Notes: generated by a model not told the origin, from the letters alone. A DNA stretch of 64,000 nucleotides from Rhodamnia argentea (GCF_020921035.1 NC_063151.1:12655501-12719500); one strand, 5' to 3'. Positions 1 through 12,366 are shown, numbered from the stretch's first letter. Program-made: numbers and translations.

Positions 1-70
1 GACCCGTTATGCCTCCCCGAGTGCATTTCTTGAGTCGTAAAAAAAATTTTAATAAAAAAGACGAAAATGA

Positions 71-189
71 GGGGTGCAACACGAGGACTTCCTAGGAGGT
101 CACCAATCCTAGTATTACTCTCGCCCAAGTAAGCTTAACTTCGGAGTTCTGATGGAATCCGGTGCATTAGTGCTGGTATGATCGCACCC
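71..189 (-). rRNA. 5S rRNA copy 1 (diverged)
   Basis: Full-length 119-nt match to the array consensus with about six substitutions, including one in the C-box complement and two next to the A-box. Possibly a pseudogene. Confidence 0.85.
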
Positions 190-508
190 GTTATGTTATG
201 CATTGCAAATATATTTGTAATAAATGCGCTTCCCCTTCTTGCAAAATGTTTGAACTTTCTTTTTTCCTGGTTTTCGTGCCCTGTTGCGTGATTTGTTAAC
301 GGGATATTCCTTGGAAACGACAAACTAAGAAAAAAAATTCCCATGAATCGAAATTCGCACGTAACTTTTGATTCGGATGGATTCACGGGGCCCGTAAGTA
401 CTTTTCGGAAAGCTCGTTCTGAAACCGGTCACGTTGGGCCCCGTTATGCCTTCCCGAGTGCATTTTTTGAGTCGTAAAAAAAATTAAAAAAGAAAAAGAC
501 GAAAATGA

Positions 509-627
509 GGGGTGCAACACGAGGACTTCCAAGGAGGTCATCAATCCTTGTATCACTCTTGCCTAAGCAAGCTTAACTTTGGAGTTCCGATGGGATCTGG
601 TGCATTAGTGCTGGTATGATTGCATCC
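509..627 (-). rRNA. 5S rRNA copy 2 (likely pseudogene)
   Basis: Full length but with about 14 substitutions, mostly transitions, spread over the internal promoter and the 5' end. It shares several variants with copy 9. Confidence 0.75.
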
Positions 628-906
628 GTTATGTTACACATTGCAAATATATTTGTAATAAATGCCCTTCCCCTTCTTGAGAAATGTTCAGTCTTTTTTT
701 TTTTTCCGGATTTTCGTGCCCTGTTGCGTGATTAGTTAAGGGGATATTCCTTGGATACGACAAACTAAGCAAAAAAAATCCCCATGAATCGAAATTCGCA
801 CATAACTTTTAATCCAAATGGACTTACGGGTTACGAGCCCCATTATGCCTTCCCGAGTGCATTTCTAGAGTCGTAAAAAAAATTAAAAAATAAAACACGA
901 AAATGA

Positions 907-1025
907 GGGGTGCAACACGAGAACTTCCCAGGAGGTCACCCATCCTAGTACTACCCTCGCCCAAGCACGTTTAACTCCGGAGTTCTGATGGGATCCAGTG
1001 CATTAGTGCTGGTATGATCGCTCTC
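907..1025 (-). rRNA. 5S rRNA copy 3 (diverged)
   Basis: Full length. The C-box is intact, but the first bases of the RNA (1021-1025) and one A-box base are changed. Its spacer groups with that of copy 5. Confidence 0.82.
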
Positions 1026-1342
1026 GTTATGTTATGAATTGCAAATATATTTGTTATAAATGCCCTTCCCCTTCTTGAGAAATGTTCGAACTTTCTTTTT
1101 TCCGGGTTTTCGTGCCCTATTGCGTGATTAGTTAACGAGATATTCCTTGGAAACGACAAACTAAGAAAAAAAATCCCCATGAGTCGAAATTCGCACGTAA
1201 CTTTTGATAAAGATGATCTCGCGGGGCCCGTAAGTACTTTTCGGAAAGCTCGTTCCGAACCGGTCTCGTTGGGCCCCGTTATGCCTTCCCGAGTGCATTT
1301 CTTGAGTAGTAAAAAAAATTAAAAAATTAAAAACGAAAACGA

Positions 1343-1461
1343 GGGGTGCAACACGAGGACTTCCAAGGTGGTCACCTATCCTAGTACTATTCTCGCCCAA
1401 GCACGCTTAACTTCGGAGTTCTGATGGGATCCGGTGCATTAGTGCTGGTATGACGGCCCCC
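1343..1461 (-). rRNA. 5S rRNA copy 4 (diverged)
   Basis: Full length. The C-box has three changes and the 5' end is altered. It shares its 5'-end variant and spacer variants with copy 6, two units away. Confidence 0.82.
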
Positions 1462-1778
1462 GTTATGTTAAGCATTACAAATATATTTTTAATAAATACC
1501 CTTCCCCTTCATAAGAAATGTTCGAACTTTCTTTTTTTCGGGTCTTCGTGCCCTATTGCAAGATTAGTTAACGGGATATTCCTTGGAAACGACAAACTAA
1601 GAAAAAAATTCCCCATGAATCGAAATTCGCAAGTCACTTTTGATCCGGATGAACTCACGGGCCCTGTGAGTACTTTTCGGAAAGCTCGTTTCAAACCGGT
1701 TACGATGGGCCCAGTTATGCCCTCCCGAGTGCTTTTCTTGAGTCGCAAAAAAAATTAAAAACAAAAAAATGAAAACGA

Positions 1779-1897
1779 GGGGAACAATACGAGGATTTCC
1801 TAGGTGGTCAACCATCCTAGTACTACTCTCGCCCAAGCACGCGTAAATTCGAAGTTCTGATGGGATCCGTTGCATTAGTTCTGGTATGATCGCACCC
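1779..1897 (-). rRNA. 5S rRNA copy 5 (diverged)
   Basis: Full length with changes at the 3' end, C-box and A-box. It shares the ggtggtcaacc and acgcgtaa variants with copy 7. Confidence 0.8.
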
Positions 1898-2214
1898 GTT
1901 ATGTTATGCATTGCAAATATATTTGTAATAAATGCCCTTCCCTTTCTTGAGAAATGTTCGATCTTTCTTTTTTCCGGGTTTTCGTGCCCCGTTGCGTGAT
2001 TAGTTAACGAGATATTCCTTGGAAACGACAAACTAAGAAAAAAAATCCCCATGAGTCGAAATTCGCACGTAACTTTTGATCCGGATGACCTCGCGGGGCC
2101 CGTAAGCACTTTTCGGAAAGCTCGTTCCGAACTGTTCTCGTTGGGCCACGTCATGCCTTCCCGAGTGCATTTCTTGAGCAGCAAAAAAAATTAAAAAATA
2201 AAAAACGAAAACGA

Positions 2215-2333
2215 GGGTTGCAACACGAGGACTTCCTAGGTGGTCACCCATCCTAGTACTACTCTCGCCCAATCACGCTTAACTTCGAAGTTCTGATGGG
2301 ATCCGGTGCATTAGAGCTGGTATGACCGCCCCC
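2215..2333 (-). rRNA. 5S rRNA copy 6 (diverged)
   Basis: Full length, about eight changes. The 5' end and spacer match copy 4. Confidence 0.82.
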
Positions 2334-2653
2334 GTTATGTTAAGCATTACAAATATATTTTTAATAAATACCCTTCCCTTTCTTAAGAAATGTTCGAACT
2401 TTCTTTTTTCCGGGTCTTCGTGCCCTGTTGCATGATTAGTTAACGGGATATTCCTTGGAAACGACAAACTAAGAAAAAAAATCCCCATGAATCGAAAGTC
2501 GCACGTCACTTTTGATCTAGATGGACTCACGGGGCCCGTGAGTACTTTTCGGAAAGCTCGTTTCGAACCGGTCACGTTGGGCCCAGTTATGCCTTCCCGA
2601 GTGCATTTCTTGAGTCAAGAAAAACATTAAAAACAAAAAAAAAACGGAAATGA

Positions 2654-2772
2654 GGGGTGCAATACGAGGACTTCCTAGGTGGTCAACCATCCTAGTACTA
2701 CTCTCGCCCAAGCACGCGTAACTCCGGAGTTCTGATGGGATCCGTTGCATTAGTTCCGGTATGATCAAACTC
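2654..2772 (-). rRNA. 5S rRNA copy 7 (likely pseudogene)
   Basis: Full length, but the first seven bases of the RNA are mostly changed and the C-box and A-box carry the variants seen in copy 5. Confidence 0.78.
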
Positions 2773-3089
2773 ATTATGTTATGCATTGCAAATATATTTG
2801 TAATAAATGCCCTTCCCCTTCTCGAGAAATGTTTGAACTTTCTTTTTTCCGGGTTTTCGTGCCCGGTTGCGTGATTAGTTAACGGGATATTCCTTGGAAA
2901 CGACAAACCAAGAAAACAAATCCCCATGAATCGAAATTCGCACATAACTTTTGATCCCGATTGACTCAAGGGGCCCGTATGTACTTTTCGGAAAGCTTGT
3001 TCCGAACAAGTCACGTTGGGCCCCGTTATGCCTCCCGCAGTACATTTCTTGAGTCGTAAAAAAAATTAGAAAATAAAAAACACAAATGG

Positions 3090-3208
3090 GGGGTGCTACC
3101 CGAGGACTTCTCAGGAGGTCATCCATCCTAGTACTACTGTCGCTCAAGCACGCTTAGCTTCGGAGTTCTGATGGGATCCGGTTCATTAGTGCTGGTATGA
3201 TCACACCC
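3090..3208 (-). rRNA. 5S rRNA copy 8 (diverged)
   Basis: Full length with about nine scattered substitutions, including both ends and the A-box. Confidence 0.8.
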
Positions 3209-3525
3209 GTTATGTTGTACATTACAAATAGATTTGTAATAAATGCCCTTCCCCTTCTTGCAAAATGTCCGAACTTTCTCTTTTCCTGGTTTTCGTGCCA
3301 TGTTGCGTGATTAGTTAACAGGATATTCCTTGGAAATGATAAACTAAGAAAAAAAATCCCCATGAATCGAAATTCGCACGTAACTTTTGATCCGGATGGA
3401 CTCACGGAGCCCGTAAGTACTTTTCGGAAAGCTCGTTCCGAAGCGGTCACGATGCCGCCGTTATGCCCTTCCCGAGTGCAATTCTTGAGTCGTAAAAATA
3501 ATTAAAAAATAAAAAACGAAAATGA

Positions 3526-3644
3526 GGGGTGCAACACGAGGACTTCCCAGGAGGTCACCCATCCTAGTACTACTCTAGTCGAAGCAATCTGAACTTTGGA
3601 GTTCCGATGGGATCCGGTGCATTAGTGCTGGTATGATTGCATCC
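3526..3644 (-). rRNA. 5S rRNA copy 9 (likely pseudogene)
   Basis: The 3' half and C-box match the consensus. The A-box region is scrambled, and the 5' half carries the copy 2 variants. Confidence 0.78.
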
Positions 3645-3967
3645 GTTATGTTATGCATTGCAAATATATTTGTAATAAATGCCCTTCCCATTCTTGAGAA
3701 ATGTTTGGTCTTTTTTTTTTTTTTTTTCGGGTTTTCGTGCCCTGTTGCGTGATTAGTTAAGGGGATATTCCTTGGATATGGCAAACTAAGAAAAAAATCC
3801 CGATGAATCGAAATTCGCACGTAACTTTTGATCCGGATGGACTCACCGGGCTCGTAAGTACTTTTCGAAAAGCTCGTTCCGAACCGGTCATGATAGGCCC
3901 CGTTATGCCATCCCGAGTGCATTTCTTCAGTCGTAAAAAAAACTTATAAAACAAAAAGCGAAAATGA

Positions 3968-4086
3968 GGGTTGCAACACGAGGACTTCCTAGAAGGTCAC
4001 CCATCCTAGTACTACTCTCGCCGAAGAACGCATAACTTCGGAGTTCTGATGGGATCCGGTGCATTGGTGCCGGTATCATCGCACCC
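3968..4086 (-). rRNA. 5S rRNA copy 10 (diverged)
   Basis: Full length with about nine substitutions. The C-box has two changes. Confidence 0.82.
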
Positions 4087-4401
4087 TTTATGTTATGCAT
4101 TGCAAATATATTTATAATAAATGCCCTTCCCCATTATGAAAAATGTTCGAACTTTTTTTTTTCTGGTTTTCGTGCCCTGTTACGTGATTAGTTAAGGGGA
4201 TATTCCATGAAAACGACAAACTAAGAAAAAAAATCCCCATGAATCGAAATTCGCACGTAACTTTTGACCCGGATGGACTCACGGGGCCCGTAAGTATTTT
4301 TCGGAAAGCTCGTTCCGAACCGGTCACGATAGGCCCTGTTATGCCTTCCCGAGTGTATTCTTGAGTCGTAAAAAAAATTAAAAAAGAAAAAACGAAAATG
4401 A

Positions 4402-4520
4402 AGGGTGCAACACGAGGACTTCCCAGGAGGTCACCCATCCTAGTACTACTCTCGCCCAAGCACGCTTAACTTCGGTGTTCTGATGGGATCCGGTGCATTA
4501 GTACAAGTATGATCGCACCG
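4402..4520 (-). rRNA. 5S rRNA copy 11
   Basis: The 3' two thirds match the consensus except the last base. Changes cluster near the 5' end. Confidence 0.87.
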
Positions 4521-4838
4521 GTTATGTTATGCATTGCAAATATATTTGTAATAAATGCCCTTCCCCTTCTTGCAAAATATTCGAACTTTCTTTTTTCCTA
4601 GTTTTCGTGCCATGTTGCGTGATTAATTAACGGGATAATCCTTGGAAACGACAAACTAAGAAAAAAAATGCCCATGAATCGAAATTAGCACAAAAATTTT
4701 GACCCGGATGAACTTACGGGGCCCGTAAGTACTTTTCGGAAAGCTCGTTCTGAACCCGTGACGTTGGGCCCCGTTAAGCCTTCCCGAATGCATTCCTTGA
4801 GTCGTAAAAAAAACTTAAAAAATTAAATACGAAAATGA

Positions 4839-4957
4839 GGGGTGCAACACGAGGACTTCCCAGGATGTCACCCATTCTAGTACTACTCTCGCACAAGCAC
4901 GCTTAACTTCGGAGTTCTGATGGGATCCGATGCATTAGTGCCGGTATGATCGTACCC
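4839..4957 (-). rRNA. 5S rRNA copy 12
   Basis: Full length with six single-base changes, two of them in the C-box. Confidence 0.87.
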
Positions 4958-5274
4958 CTTATATTTTGCATTGCAAATATATTTGTAATAAATGCCCTTC
5001 CCTTTCTTGCAAAATGTTCGAACTTTCTTTTTTCCTGGTTTTCGTGCCCTGTTACGTGATTAGTTAACGGGATATTCCTTGGAAACGACAAACGAAGGAA
5101 AAAAATCCTCATGAATCGAAATTCGCACATAACTTTTGACCCGGATGGACTCACGGGGCCCGTAAGTAATTTTCGGAAAGCTCATTCCGAACCGGTCACG
5201 ATGGGCCCCGTTATACCTTCCCGAGTGCATTTCTTGAGTCGTAAAAAAAATTCAAAAATAAAAAACAAAAATGA

Positions 5275-5393
5275 GGGGTGCAACACGAGGACTTCCCAAG
5301 AGGTCACCCATCCTAGTACTACTCTCGCCGAAGCACGCTTAACTCCGGTAGTTCGATGGGATGCGGTGCATTTGTACATGTAAGATCGCACCC
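5275..5393 (-). rRNA. 5S rRNA copy 13 (diverged)
   Basis: Full length. A compensated one-base shift lies near 5347-5354, and several changes affect the 5' quarter. Confidence 0.8.
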
Positions 5394-5709
5394 GTTATGT
5401 TATGCATTGCAAATATATTTGTAATAAATGCCCTTCCCCTCCTTGTAAAATGTTCGAACTTTCTTTTTTCCTGGTTTTCGTGCCCCGTTGTTGATTAGTT
5501 AACGGGATATTCCATGGAAACGACAAACTAAGAAAAAAAATCCCCATGAATCTAAATTCGCACGTAACTTTTGACCCGGATGGACTCACGGGGCCCGTAA
5601 GTACTTTTCGGAAAGCTCGCTCCGAACCGGTCACAATGGGCCCCGTTATGCCTTCCCGAGCGCCTTTCTTGATTCGCAAAAAAAATTGAAAAATTAAAAA
5701 CGAAAATGA

Positions 5710-5828
5710 GGGGTGCAACACGAGGACTTCCCAAGAGGTCACCCATCCTAGTACTTCTCTCGCCCAAGCACGCTTAACTTCGAAGTTCTGATGGGATCCC
5801 GTGCATTAGTGCCGGTATGATCGCACCC
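5710..5828 (-). rRNA. 5S rRNA copy 14
   Basis: Full length with five single-base changes. The internal promoter is largely intact. Confidence 0.88.
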
Positions 5829-6144
5829 CTTATGTGATCCATTGCAAAAATATTTGTAATAAATGCCCTTCCCTTTCTTGCAAAATGTTCGACCTTTCTT
5901 TTTTCCTGGTTTTCGTGCCCTGTTGCCTTATTAGTTAATGGGATAGTCCTTGGAAACGACAAACTAAGAAAAAAAATCCGGATGAATCGAAAATCGTACG
6001 TAACTTTTGATGCAGATGGACTCACGGGGCCCGTAAGTGCTTTTCGGAAAATTCGTTCCGAATCGGTCACGATGGGCCCCGTTATGCCTTCTCAAGTGCG
6101 TTTCTTGAGTCGTAAAAAAAATTAAAAAATAAAAGAAAAAATGA

Positions 6145-6263
6145 GGGGTGCAACACGAGGACTTTCTAGAAGGTCAACCATCCTAGTACTAATCTCGCCC
6201 AAGCACGCTTAACTTCGGAGTTCTGATGGGATCCGGTGTATTAGTGCTGGTATGATCGCACCC
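6145..6263 (-). rRNA. 5S rRNA copy 15 (diverged)
   Basis: Full length. Four changes fall in the C-box region, one in the intermediate region and one near the 5' half. Confidence 0.85.
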
Positions 6264-6579
6264 GTTATGTTATGCATTGCAATTATATTTGCAATAAATA
6301 CCCTTCCCTTCTTGCAAAATGTTCGAACTTTCCTTTTTCCTGGTTTTCGTGCCCTGTTGCGTGATTAGTTAACGGGATACTCCTTGCAAATGACAAACAA
6401 AGAAAAAAAATCCCCATCAATCGAAATTCGCACGTAACTTTTGATCCGGATGGACTCACGGGGCCCGTAAGTACTTTTCGGAAAGCTCGTTCCAAACCGG
6501 TCACGATGGGCCCCATAATGCCTTCACGAGTGCATTTCTTGGGTTGTAAAAAAAATTAAAAAATATAAAACGAAAATGA

Positions 6580-6698
6580 GGGGTCCATCACGAGGACTTC
6601 CCAAGAGGTCACCCACCTTAGTACTACTCTCGCCCAAGCACTCTTAACATCGGAGTTCTGATGGGATCCGGTGCATTAGTGCTGGTATGATCGCACCC
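6580..6698 (-). rRNA. 5S rRNA copy 16 (diverged)
   Basis: Full length. The 3' end, C-box edge and A-box carry changes. Confidence 0.84.
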
Positions 6699-7018
6699 GT
6701 TATGTTATGCATTGCAAATATAATTGTAATAAATGCCCTTCCCCTTCTTGCAAAATGTTCGAACTTTCTTTTTTCCTGGTTTTCGTGCCCCGTTGCGTGA
6801 TTAGTTTATGGGATGTTCCTTGGAAACGACAAACTAAGAAAAAGAAATCCGCATGAATAGAAATTCGCACGTAACTTTTGATCCGGATGCACTCACGGGG
6901 CCCGTAAATAATTTTTGGAAAGCTCGTTCCAAACCGGTCACGATGGGCCCCGTTATGCCTTCCCGAGTGCATTTCTTGAGTCGTAAAAAAAATTAAAAAA
7001 ATAAAGAACGAAAATTGA

Positions 7019-7137
7019 GGGGTGCAACACGAGGACTTTCCCAGAGGTCCCCCATCCTAGTACTACTCTCGCCAAAGCACAATTAACTTCGGAGTTCTAA
7101 TGGGATCCGGTGCATTAGTGCCGGTATGATCGCACCC
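7019..7137 (-). rRNA. 5S rRNA copy 17 (diverged)
   Basis: Full length with changes in the C-box and a three-base cluster in the A-box. Confidence 0.84.
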
Positions 7138-7454
7138 CTTATGTTATGCATTGAAAATATATTTGTAATAAATGCCTCTCCCTTTCTTGTAAAAGGTTCG
7201 AACTTACTTTTTTCGTTGTTTTCGTGCCCTGTTGCGTCATTAGTTAACGGGATATTCCTTGGAAACGACAAACTAAGAAAAAATATCCGCATGAATCGAA
7301 ATTCGCACGTAACTTTTGATGTAGATGGACTCACGGGGTTCGTAAGTACTTTTTGGAAAGCTCGTTCCGAACCCGTCACGATGGGCCCCATTATTCATTC
7401 TCGAGTGCATTTCTTGAGTCGTAAAAAAAATTAAAAAATAATAAACGAAAATGA

Positions 7455-7573
7455 GGGGTGCAACACGAGGACTTCCCAGGAGGTCACACATCCTAGTACT
7501 AATCTCGCCCAAGCACGCTTAAGTTCGGAGTTCTGATGGGATCCGGTGCATTAGTACTGGTATGGTCACATCC
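7455..7573 (-). rRNA. 5S rRNA copy 18
   Basis: Full length. Six or so changes, including the C-box centre and the 5' end. Confidence 0.85.
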
Positions 7574-7890
7574 GTTATGTTATGCATTGCAAATATATTT
7601 GTAATAAATGCCCTTCCCCTTCTTGCAAAATGTTCGAACTTTCTTTTTTCCTGTTTTTCGTGCCCTGTTGCGTGATTAGTTAACGAGATATTCCTTGGAA
7701 ACGACAAACTAAGAAAAAAAATCCCCATGAATCGAAATTCGCACGTAACGTTTGATCGGGATGGACTCACGGGGCCCGTAAGTACTTTTCGGAAAGCTCG
7801 TTCCGAACCCGTCACGATGGGCCCCGTTATGCCTTATCGAGTGCATTTCTTGAGTCCTAATAAAAATTAAAAAATAAAAAACGAAAATGA

Positions 7891-8009
7891 GGGGTGCAAC
7901 ACGAGGACAACCTAGGAGGTCACCCATCCTAGTACTACTCTCACCCAAGCACGCTTAACTTCGGAGTTCTGATGGGATCCGGTACATTAGTCCTAGTATG
8001 ATCGCACCC
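7891..8009 (-). rRNA. 5S rRNA copy 19
   Basis: Full length. A two-base change near the 3' end is also present in copy 22. Confidence 0.88.
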
Positions 8010-8326
8010 GTTATGTTATGCATTGCAAATATATTTGTAATAAATGCCCTTCCCCTTCTTGCAAAATGTTCGAACTTTCTTCTTTCCTGGTTTTCGTGCC
8101 CCGTTGCGTTATTAGTTAACGGGATATTCCTTGGAAACGACAAACTAATAAAAAAAATCCCCATGAATCGAAATTCGCACGTAACTTTTGATCCAGATGG
8201 ACTCACGGGGCCCGTAAGTACTTTTCGGAAAGCTCGTTCCGAACCGGTCACGATGGGCCCCGTTATGCCTTCCCGAGTGCATTTCTTGAGTCGCAAAAAA
8301 AATTAAAAAATAAAAAACGAAAATGA

Positions 8327-8445
8327 GGGGTGCAACACGAGGACCTCTCAGGAGGTCACCCATCCTAGTACTACTCTCGCCCAAGCACGCTTAACTTCGG
8401 AGTTTTGATGGGATCCGGTGCATTAGTTCCGGTATGATCGCACCC
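8327..8445 (-). rRNA. 5S rRNA copy 20
   Basis: Full length and near consensus, with changes only near the 3' end and in the 5' third. The internal promoter is mostly intact. Confidence 0.92.
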
Positions 8446-8770
8446 GTTATGTTATGCATTGCAAATATATTTGTAATAAATGCCCTTCCCCTTCTTGCAA
8501 AATGTTCGAACTTTCTTTTTTCCGGGTTTTCGTGCCCTGTTGCGTGATTAGTTAACGGGATATTCCTTGGAAACGACTAACTAAGAAAAAAAATCCCCAT
8601 GAATCGAAATTCGCACGTAACTTTTGATCCGGATGGACTCACGGGGCCCGTAAGTACTTTTCGGAAAGCTCGTTCCGAACCGGTCACGATGGGCCATGTT
8701 ATGCCTTCCCGAGTTTATTTCTTGAGTCGCAAAAAAAATTAAAAAATAAAAAAATAAAAAACGAAAATGA

Positions 8771-8889
8771 GGTGTGCAACACGAGGACTTCCCATGAGGT
8801 CACCCATCCTAGTACTACTCTCGCCCAAGCACGCTTAACTTCGGAGTTCTGATGGGATCCGGTGCATTAGTGCCGGTATGATCGCACCC
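8771..8889 (-). rRNA. 5S rRNA copy 21
   Basis: Full length with three changes. The unit before it is 8 bp longer because of an extra A-rich stretch near 8744-8760. Confidence 0.92.
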
Positions 8890-9205
8890 CTTATGTTATG
8901 CATTGCAAATATATTTGTAATAAATGCCCTTCCCCTTCTTGCAAAATGTTCGAACTTTCTTTTTTCCTGGTTTTCGTGCCCTGTCGCGTGATTAGTTAAC
9001 GGGATATTCCTTGGAAACGACAAACTAAGAAAAAAATCCCCATGAATCGAAATTCGCACGTAACTTTTGATCCAAATAGACTCATGGGGCCCGTAAGTAC
9101 TTTTCGGAAAGCTCGTTCCGAACCCGTCACGATGGGCCCCTTTATGCCTTCCCGAGTGCATTTCTTGAGTCGTAAAAAAAATTAAAAAATAAAAAACGAA
9201 AATGA

Positions 9206-9324
9206 GGGGTGCAACTCGAGGACAACCCAGGAGGTCACCCATCCTACTACTACTCTCGCCCAAGCACGCTTAACTTCGGAGTTCTGATGGGATCCGGTGC
9301 ATTAGTGCCGGTATGATCGCACCC
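9206..9324 (-). rRNA. 5S rRNA copy 22
   Basis: Full length with five changes and an intact A-box. Confidence 0.91.
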
Positions 9325-9640
9325 CTTATGTTATGCATTGCAAATATATTTGTAATAAATGCCCCTCCCTTTCTTGCAAAATGTTCGAACTTTCTTTTTT
9401 CCTGGTTTTCGTGCCCTATTGCGTGATTAGTTAACGGGATATTCCTTGGAAACGACAAACTAAGAAAAAAATCCCCATGAATCGAAATTCGCACGTAACT
9501 TTTGATCCGGATGGACTCACGGGGCCCGTAAGTACTTTTCGGAAAGCTCGTTCCGAACCGGTCACGATGGGCCCCGTTATGCCTTCCCGAGTGCATTTCT
9601 TGAGGTTTAAAAAAAATTAAAAAATAAAAAACGAAAATGA

Positions 9641-9759
9641 GGGGTGCAACACGAGGACTTCCCAGGAGGTCACCCATCCTAGTACTACTCTCGCCCAAGC
9701 ACGCTTAACTTCGTAGTTCTGATGGGATCCGGTGCATTAGTGCTGGTATGATCGCACAC
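9641..9759 (-). rRNA. 5S rRNA copy 23
   Basis: Consensus except for one internal base and one base at the 5' end. Confidence 0.95.
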
Positions 9760-10075
9760 CTTATGTTATGCATTGCAAATATATTTGTAATAAATGCCCC
9801 TTCCCTTCTTGCAAAATGTTCGACTTTCTTTTTTCCTGGTTTTCGTGCCCTGTCGCGTGATTAGTTAACGGGATATTCCTTGGAAACGACAAACTAAGAA
9901 AAAAAATCCCCATGAATCGAAATTCGCACGTAACTTTTGATCCGGATGGACTCACGGGGCCCGTAAGTACTTTTCGGAAAGCTCGTTCCGAACCGGTCAC
10001 GATGGGCCCCGTTATGCCTTCCCGAGTGCATTTCTTGAGTTTTACAAAAAATTAAAAAATAAAAAACGAAAATGA

Positions 10076-10194
10076 GGGGTGCAACACGAGGACTTCTCGG
10101 GAGGTCACCCATCCTAGTACTACTTTCGCCCAAGCACGCTTAACTTCGGAGTTCTGATGGGATCCGGTGCATTAGTGCCGGTATGATCGCACCC
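10076..10194 (-). rRNA. 5S rRNA copy 24
   Basis: Full length with four changes. Confidence 0.94.
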
Positions 10195-10512
10195 CTTATA
10201 TTATGCATTGCAAATATATTTGTAATAAATGACCCTCCCTTTCTTGCAAAATGTTCGAACTTTCTTTTTTTCTGGTTTTCGTGCCCTGTTGCGTGATTAG
10301 TTAACGGGATATTCCTTGGAAACAACAAACTAAGAAAAAGAAATCCCCATGAATCGAAATTCACACGTAACTTTTGATCCGGATGCACTCACGGGGCCCG
10401 TAAATACTTTTCGGAAAGCTCGTTCCGAACCGGTCACGATGGGCCTCGTTATGCCTTCCCGAGTGCATTTCTTTAGTCGAAAAAAAAATTAAAAAATAAA
10501 AAACGAAAATGA

Positions 10513-10630
10513 GGGGTGCAACACGAGGACTTCCCAGGAGGTCACCCATCCTAGTACTACTCTCGCCCAAGCACGCTTAACCTCGGAGTTCGATGGGATC
10601 CGGTGCATTAGTGCTGGTATGATCGCACCC
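10513..10630 (-). rRNA. 5S rRNA copy 25 (1-nt deletion)
   Basis: 118 nt: a single-base deletion at about 10,591 (gttcgatggg instead of gttctgatggg). Otherwise consensus apart from one base. Confidence 0.93.
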
Positions 10631-10947
10631 GTTATGTTATGCATTGCAAATATATTTGTAATAAATGCCCTTCCCCTTCTTGCAAAATGTTCGAACTTTC
10701 TTTTTTCCTGGTTTTCTTGCCCTCTTGCGTGATTAGTTTATGGGATATTCCTTGGAAACGACAAACTAAGAAAAAAAATCCCCATGAATCGAAATTCGCA
10801 CGTAACTTTTGATCCGGATGGACTCACGGGGCCCGTAAGTACTTTTCGGAAAGCTCGTTCCGAACCGGTCACGATGGGCCCCGTTATGCCTTCCCGAGTG
10901 CATTTCTTGAGTCGCAAAAAAAATTAAAAAATAAAAAACGAAAATGA

Positions 10948-11065
10948 GGGGTGCAACACGAGGACTTCCCAGGAGGTCACCCATCCTAGTACTACTCTCG
11001 CCCAAGCACGCTTAACTTCGAGTTCTGATGGGATCCGGTGCATTAGTTCCGGTATGATCGCACCC
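10948..11065 (-). rRNA. 5S rRNA copy 26 (1-nt deletion)
   Basis: 118 nt: one G missing next to the A-box at about 11,020. Otherwise near consensus. Confidence 0.93.
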
Positions 11066-11381
11066 GTTATGTTATGCATTGCAAATATATTTGTAATAAA
11101 TGCCCTTCCCCTTCTTGCAAAATGTTCGAACTTTCTTTTTTCCCGGTTTTCGTGCCCTGTTGCGTGATTAGTTAACGGGATATTCCTTGGAAACGACAAA
11201 CTAAGAAAAAAAATCCCCATGAATCGAAATTCGCACGTAACTTTTGATCCGGATGCACTCACGGGGCCCGTAAGTACTTTTCGGAAAGCTCGTTCCGAAC
11301 CGGTCACGATGGCCCCGTTATGCCTTCCCGAGTGCATTTCTTGAGTCGTAAAAAAAATTAAAAAATAAAAAACGAAAATGA

Positions 11382-11500
11382 GGGGTGCAACACGAGGACT
11401 TCCCCAGAGGTCACCCATCCTAGTACTACTCTCGCCCAAGCACGCTTAACTTCGGAGTTCTGATGGGATCCGGTGCATTAGTGCTGGTATGATCGCACCC
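11382..11500 (-). rRNA. 5S rRNA copy 27
   Basis: Consensus except for one shifted base at the C-box edge. Confidence 0.95.
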
Positions 11501-11814
11501 GTTATGTTATGCATTGCAAATATATTTGTAATAAATGCCCTTCCCCTTCTTGCAAAATGTTCGAACTTTCTTTTTCTTGGTTTTCGTGCCTGTCGCGTGA
11601 TTACTTAACGGGATATTCCTTGGAAACGACAAACTAAGAAAAAAAATCCCCATGAATCGAAATTCGCACGTAACTTTTGATCTAGATGGACTCACGGGGC
11701 CCGTAAGTACTTTTCGGAAAGCTCGTTCCGAACCGGTCACGATGGGCCCCGTTATGCCTTCCCGAGTGCATTTCTTGAGTCGCAAAAAAATTAAAAAATA
11801 AAAAACGAAAATGA

Positions 11815-11932
11815 GGGGTGCAACACGAGGACTTCCCAGGAGGTCACCCATCCTAGTACTACTCTCGCCCAAGCACGTTTAACTCGGAGTTCTGATGGGA
11901 TCCGGTGCATTAGTGCTGGTATGATCGCACCC
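11815..11932 (-). rRNA. 5S rRNA copy 28 (1-nt deletion)
   Basis: 118 nt: one base missing beside the A-box, and one A-box transition. Confidence 0.93.
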
Positions 11933-12248
11933 GTTATGTTATGCATTGCAAATATATTTGTAATAAATGCCCTTCCCCTTCTTGCAAAATGTTCGAACTT
12001 TCTTTTTTCCTGGTTTTCGTGCCCTGTTGCGTGATTAGTTAACGGGATATTCCTTGGAAACGACAAACTAAGAAAAAAATCCCCGTCGATCGAAATTCGC
12101 ACGTAACTTTTGATCCGGATGGACTCACGGGGCCCGTAAGTACTTTTCGGAAAGCTCGTTCCGAACCGGTCACGATGGGCCCCGTTATGCCTTCCCGAGT
12201 GCATTTCTTGAGTCGCAAAAAAAAATTAAAAAATAAAAACGAAAATGA

Positions 12249-12366
12249 GGGGTGCAACACGAGGACTTCCCGGGAGGTCACCCATCCTAGTACTACTCTC
12301 GCCCAAGCACGCTTAACTCGGAGTTCTGATGGGATCCGGTGCATTAGTGCTGGTATGATCGCATCC
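12249..12366 (-). rRNA. 5S rRNA copy 29 (1-nt deletion)
   Basis: 118 nt: one base missing beside the A-box, and one change at the 5' end. Confidence 0.93.
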
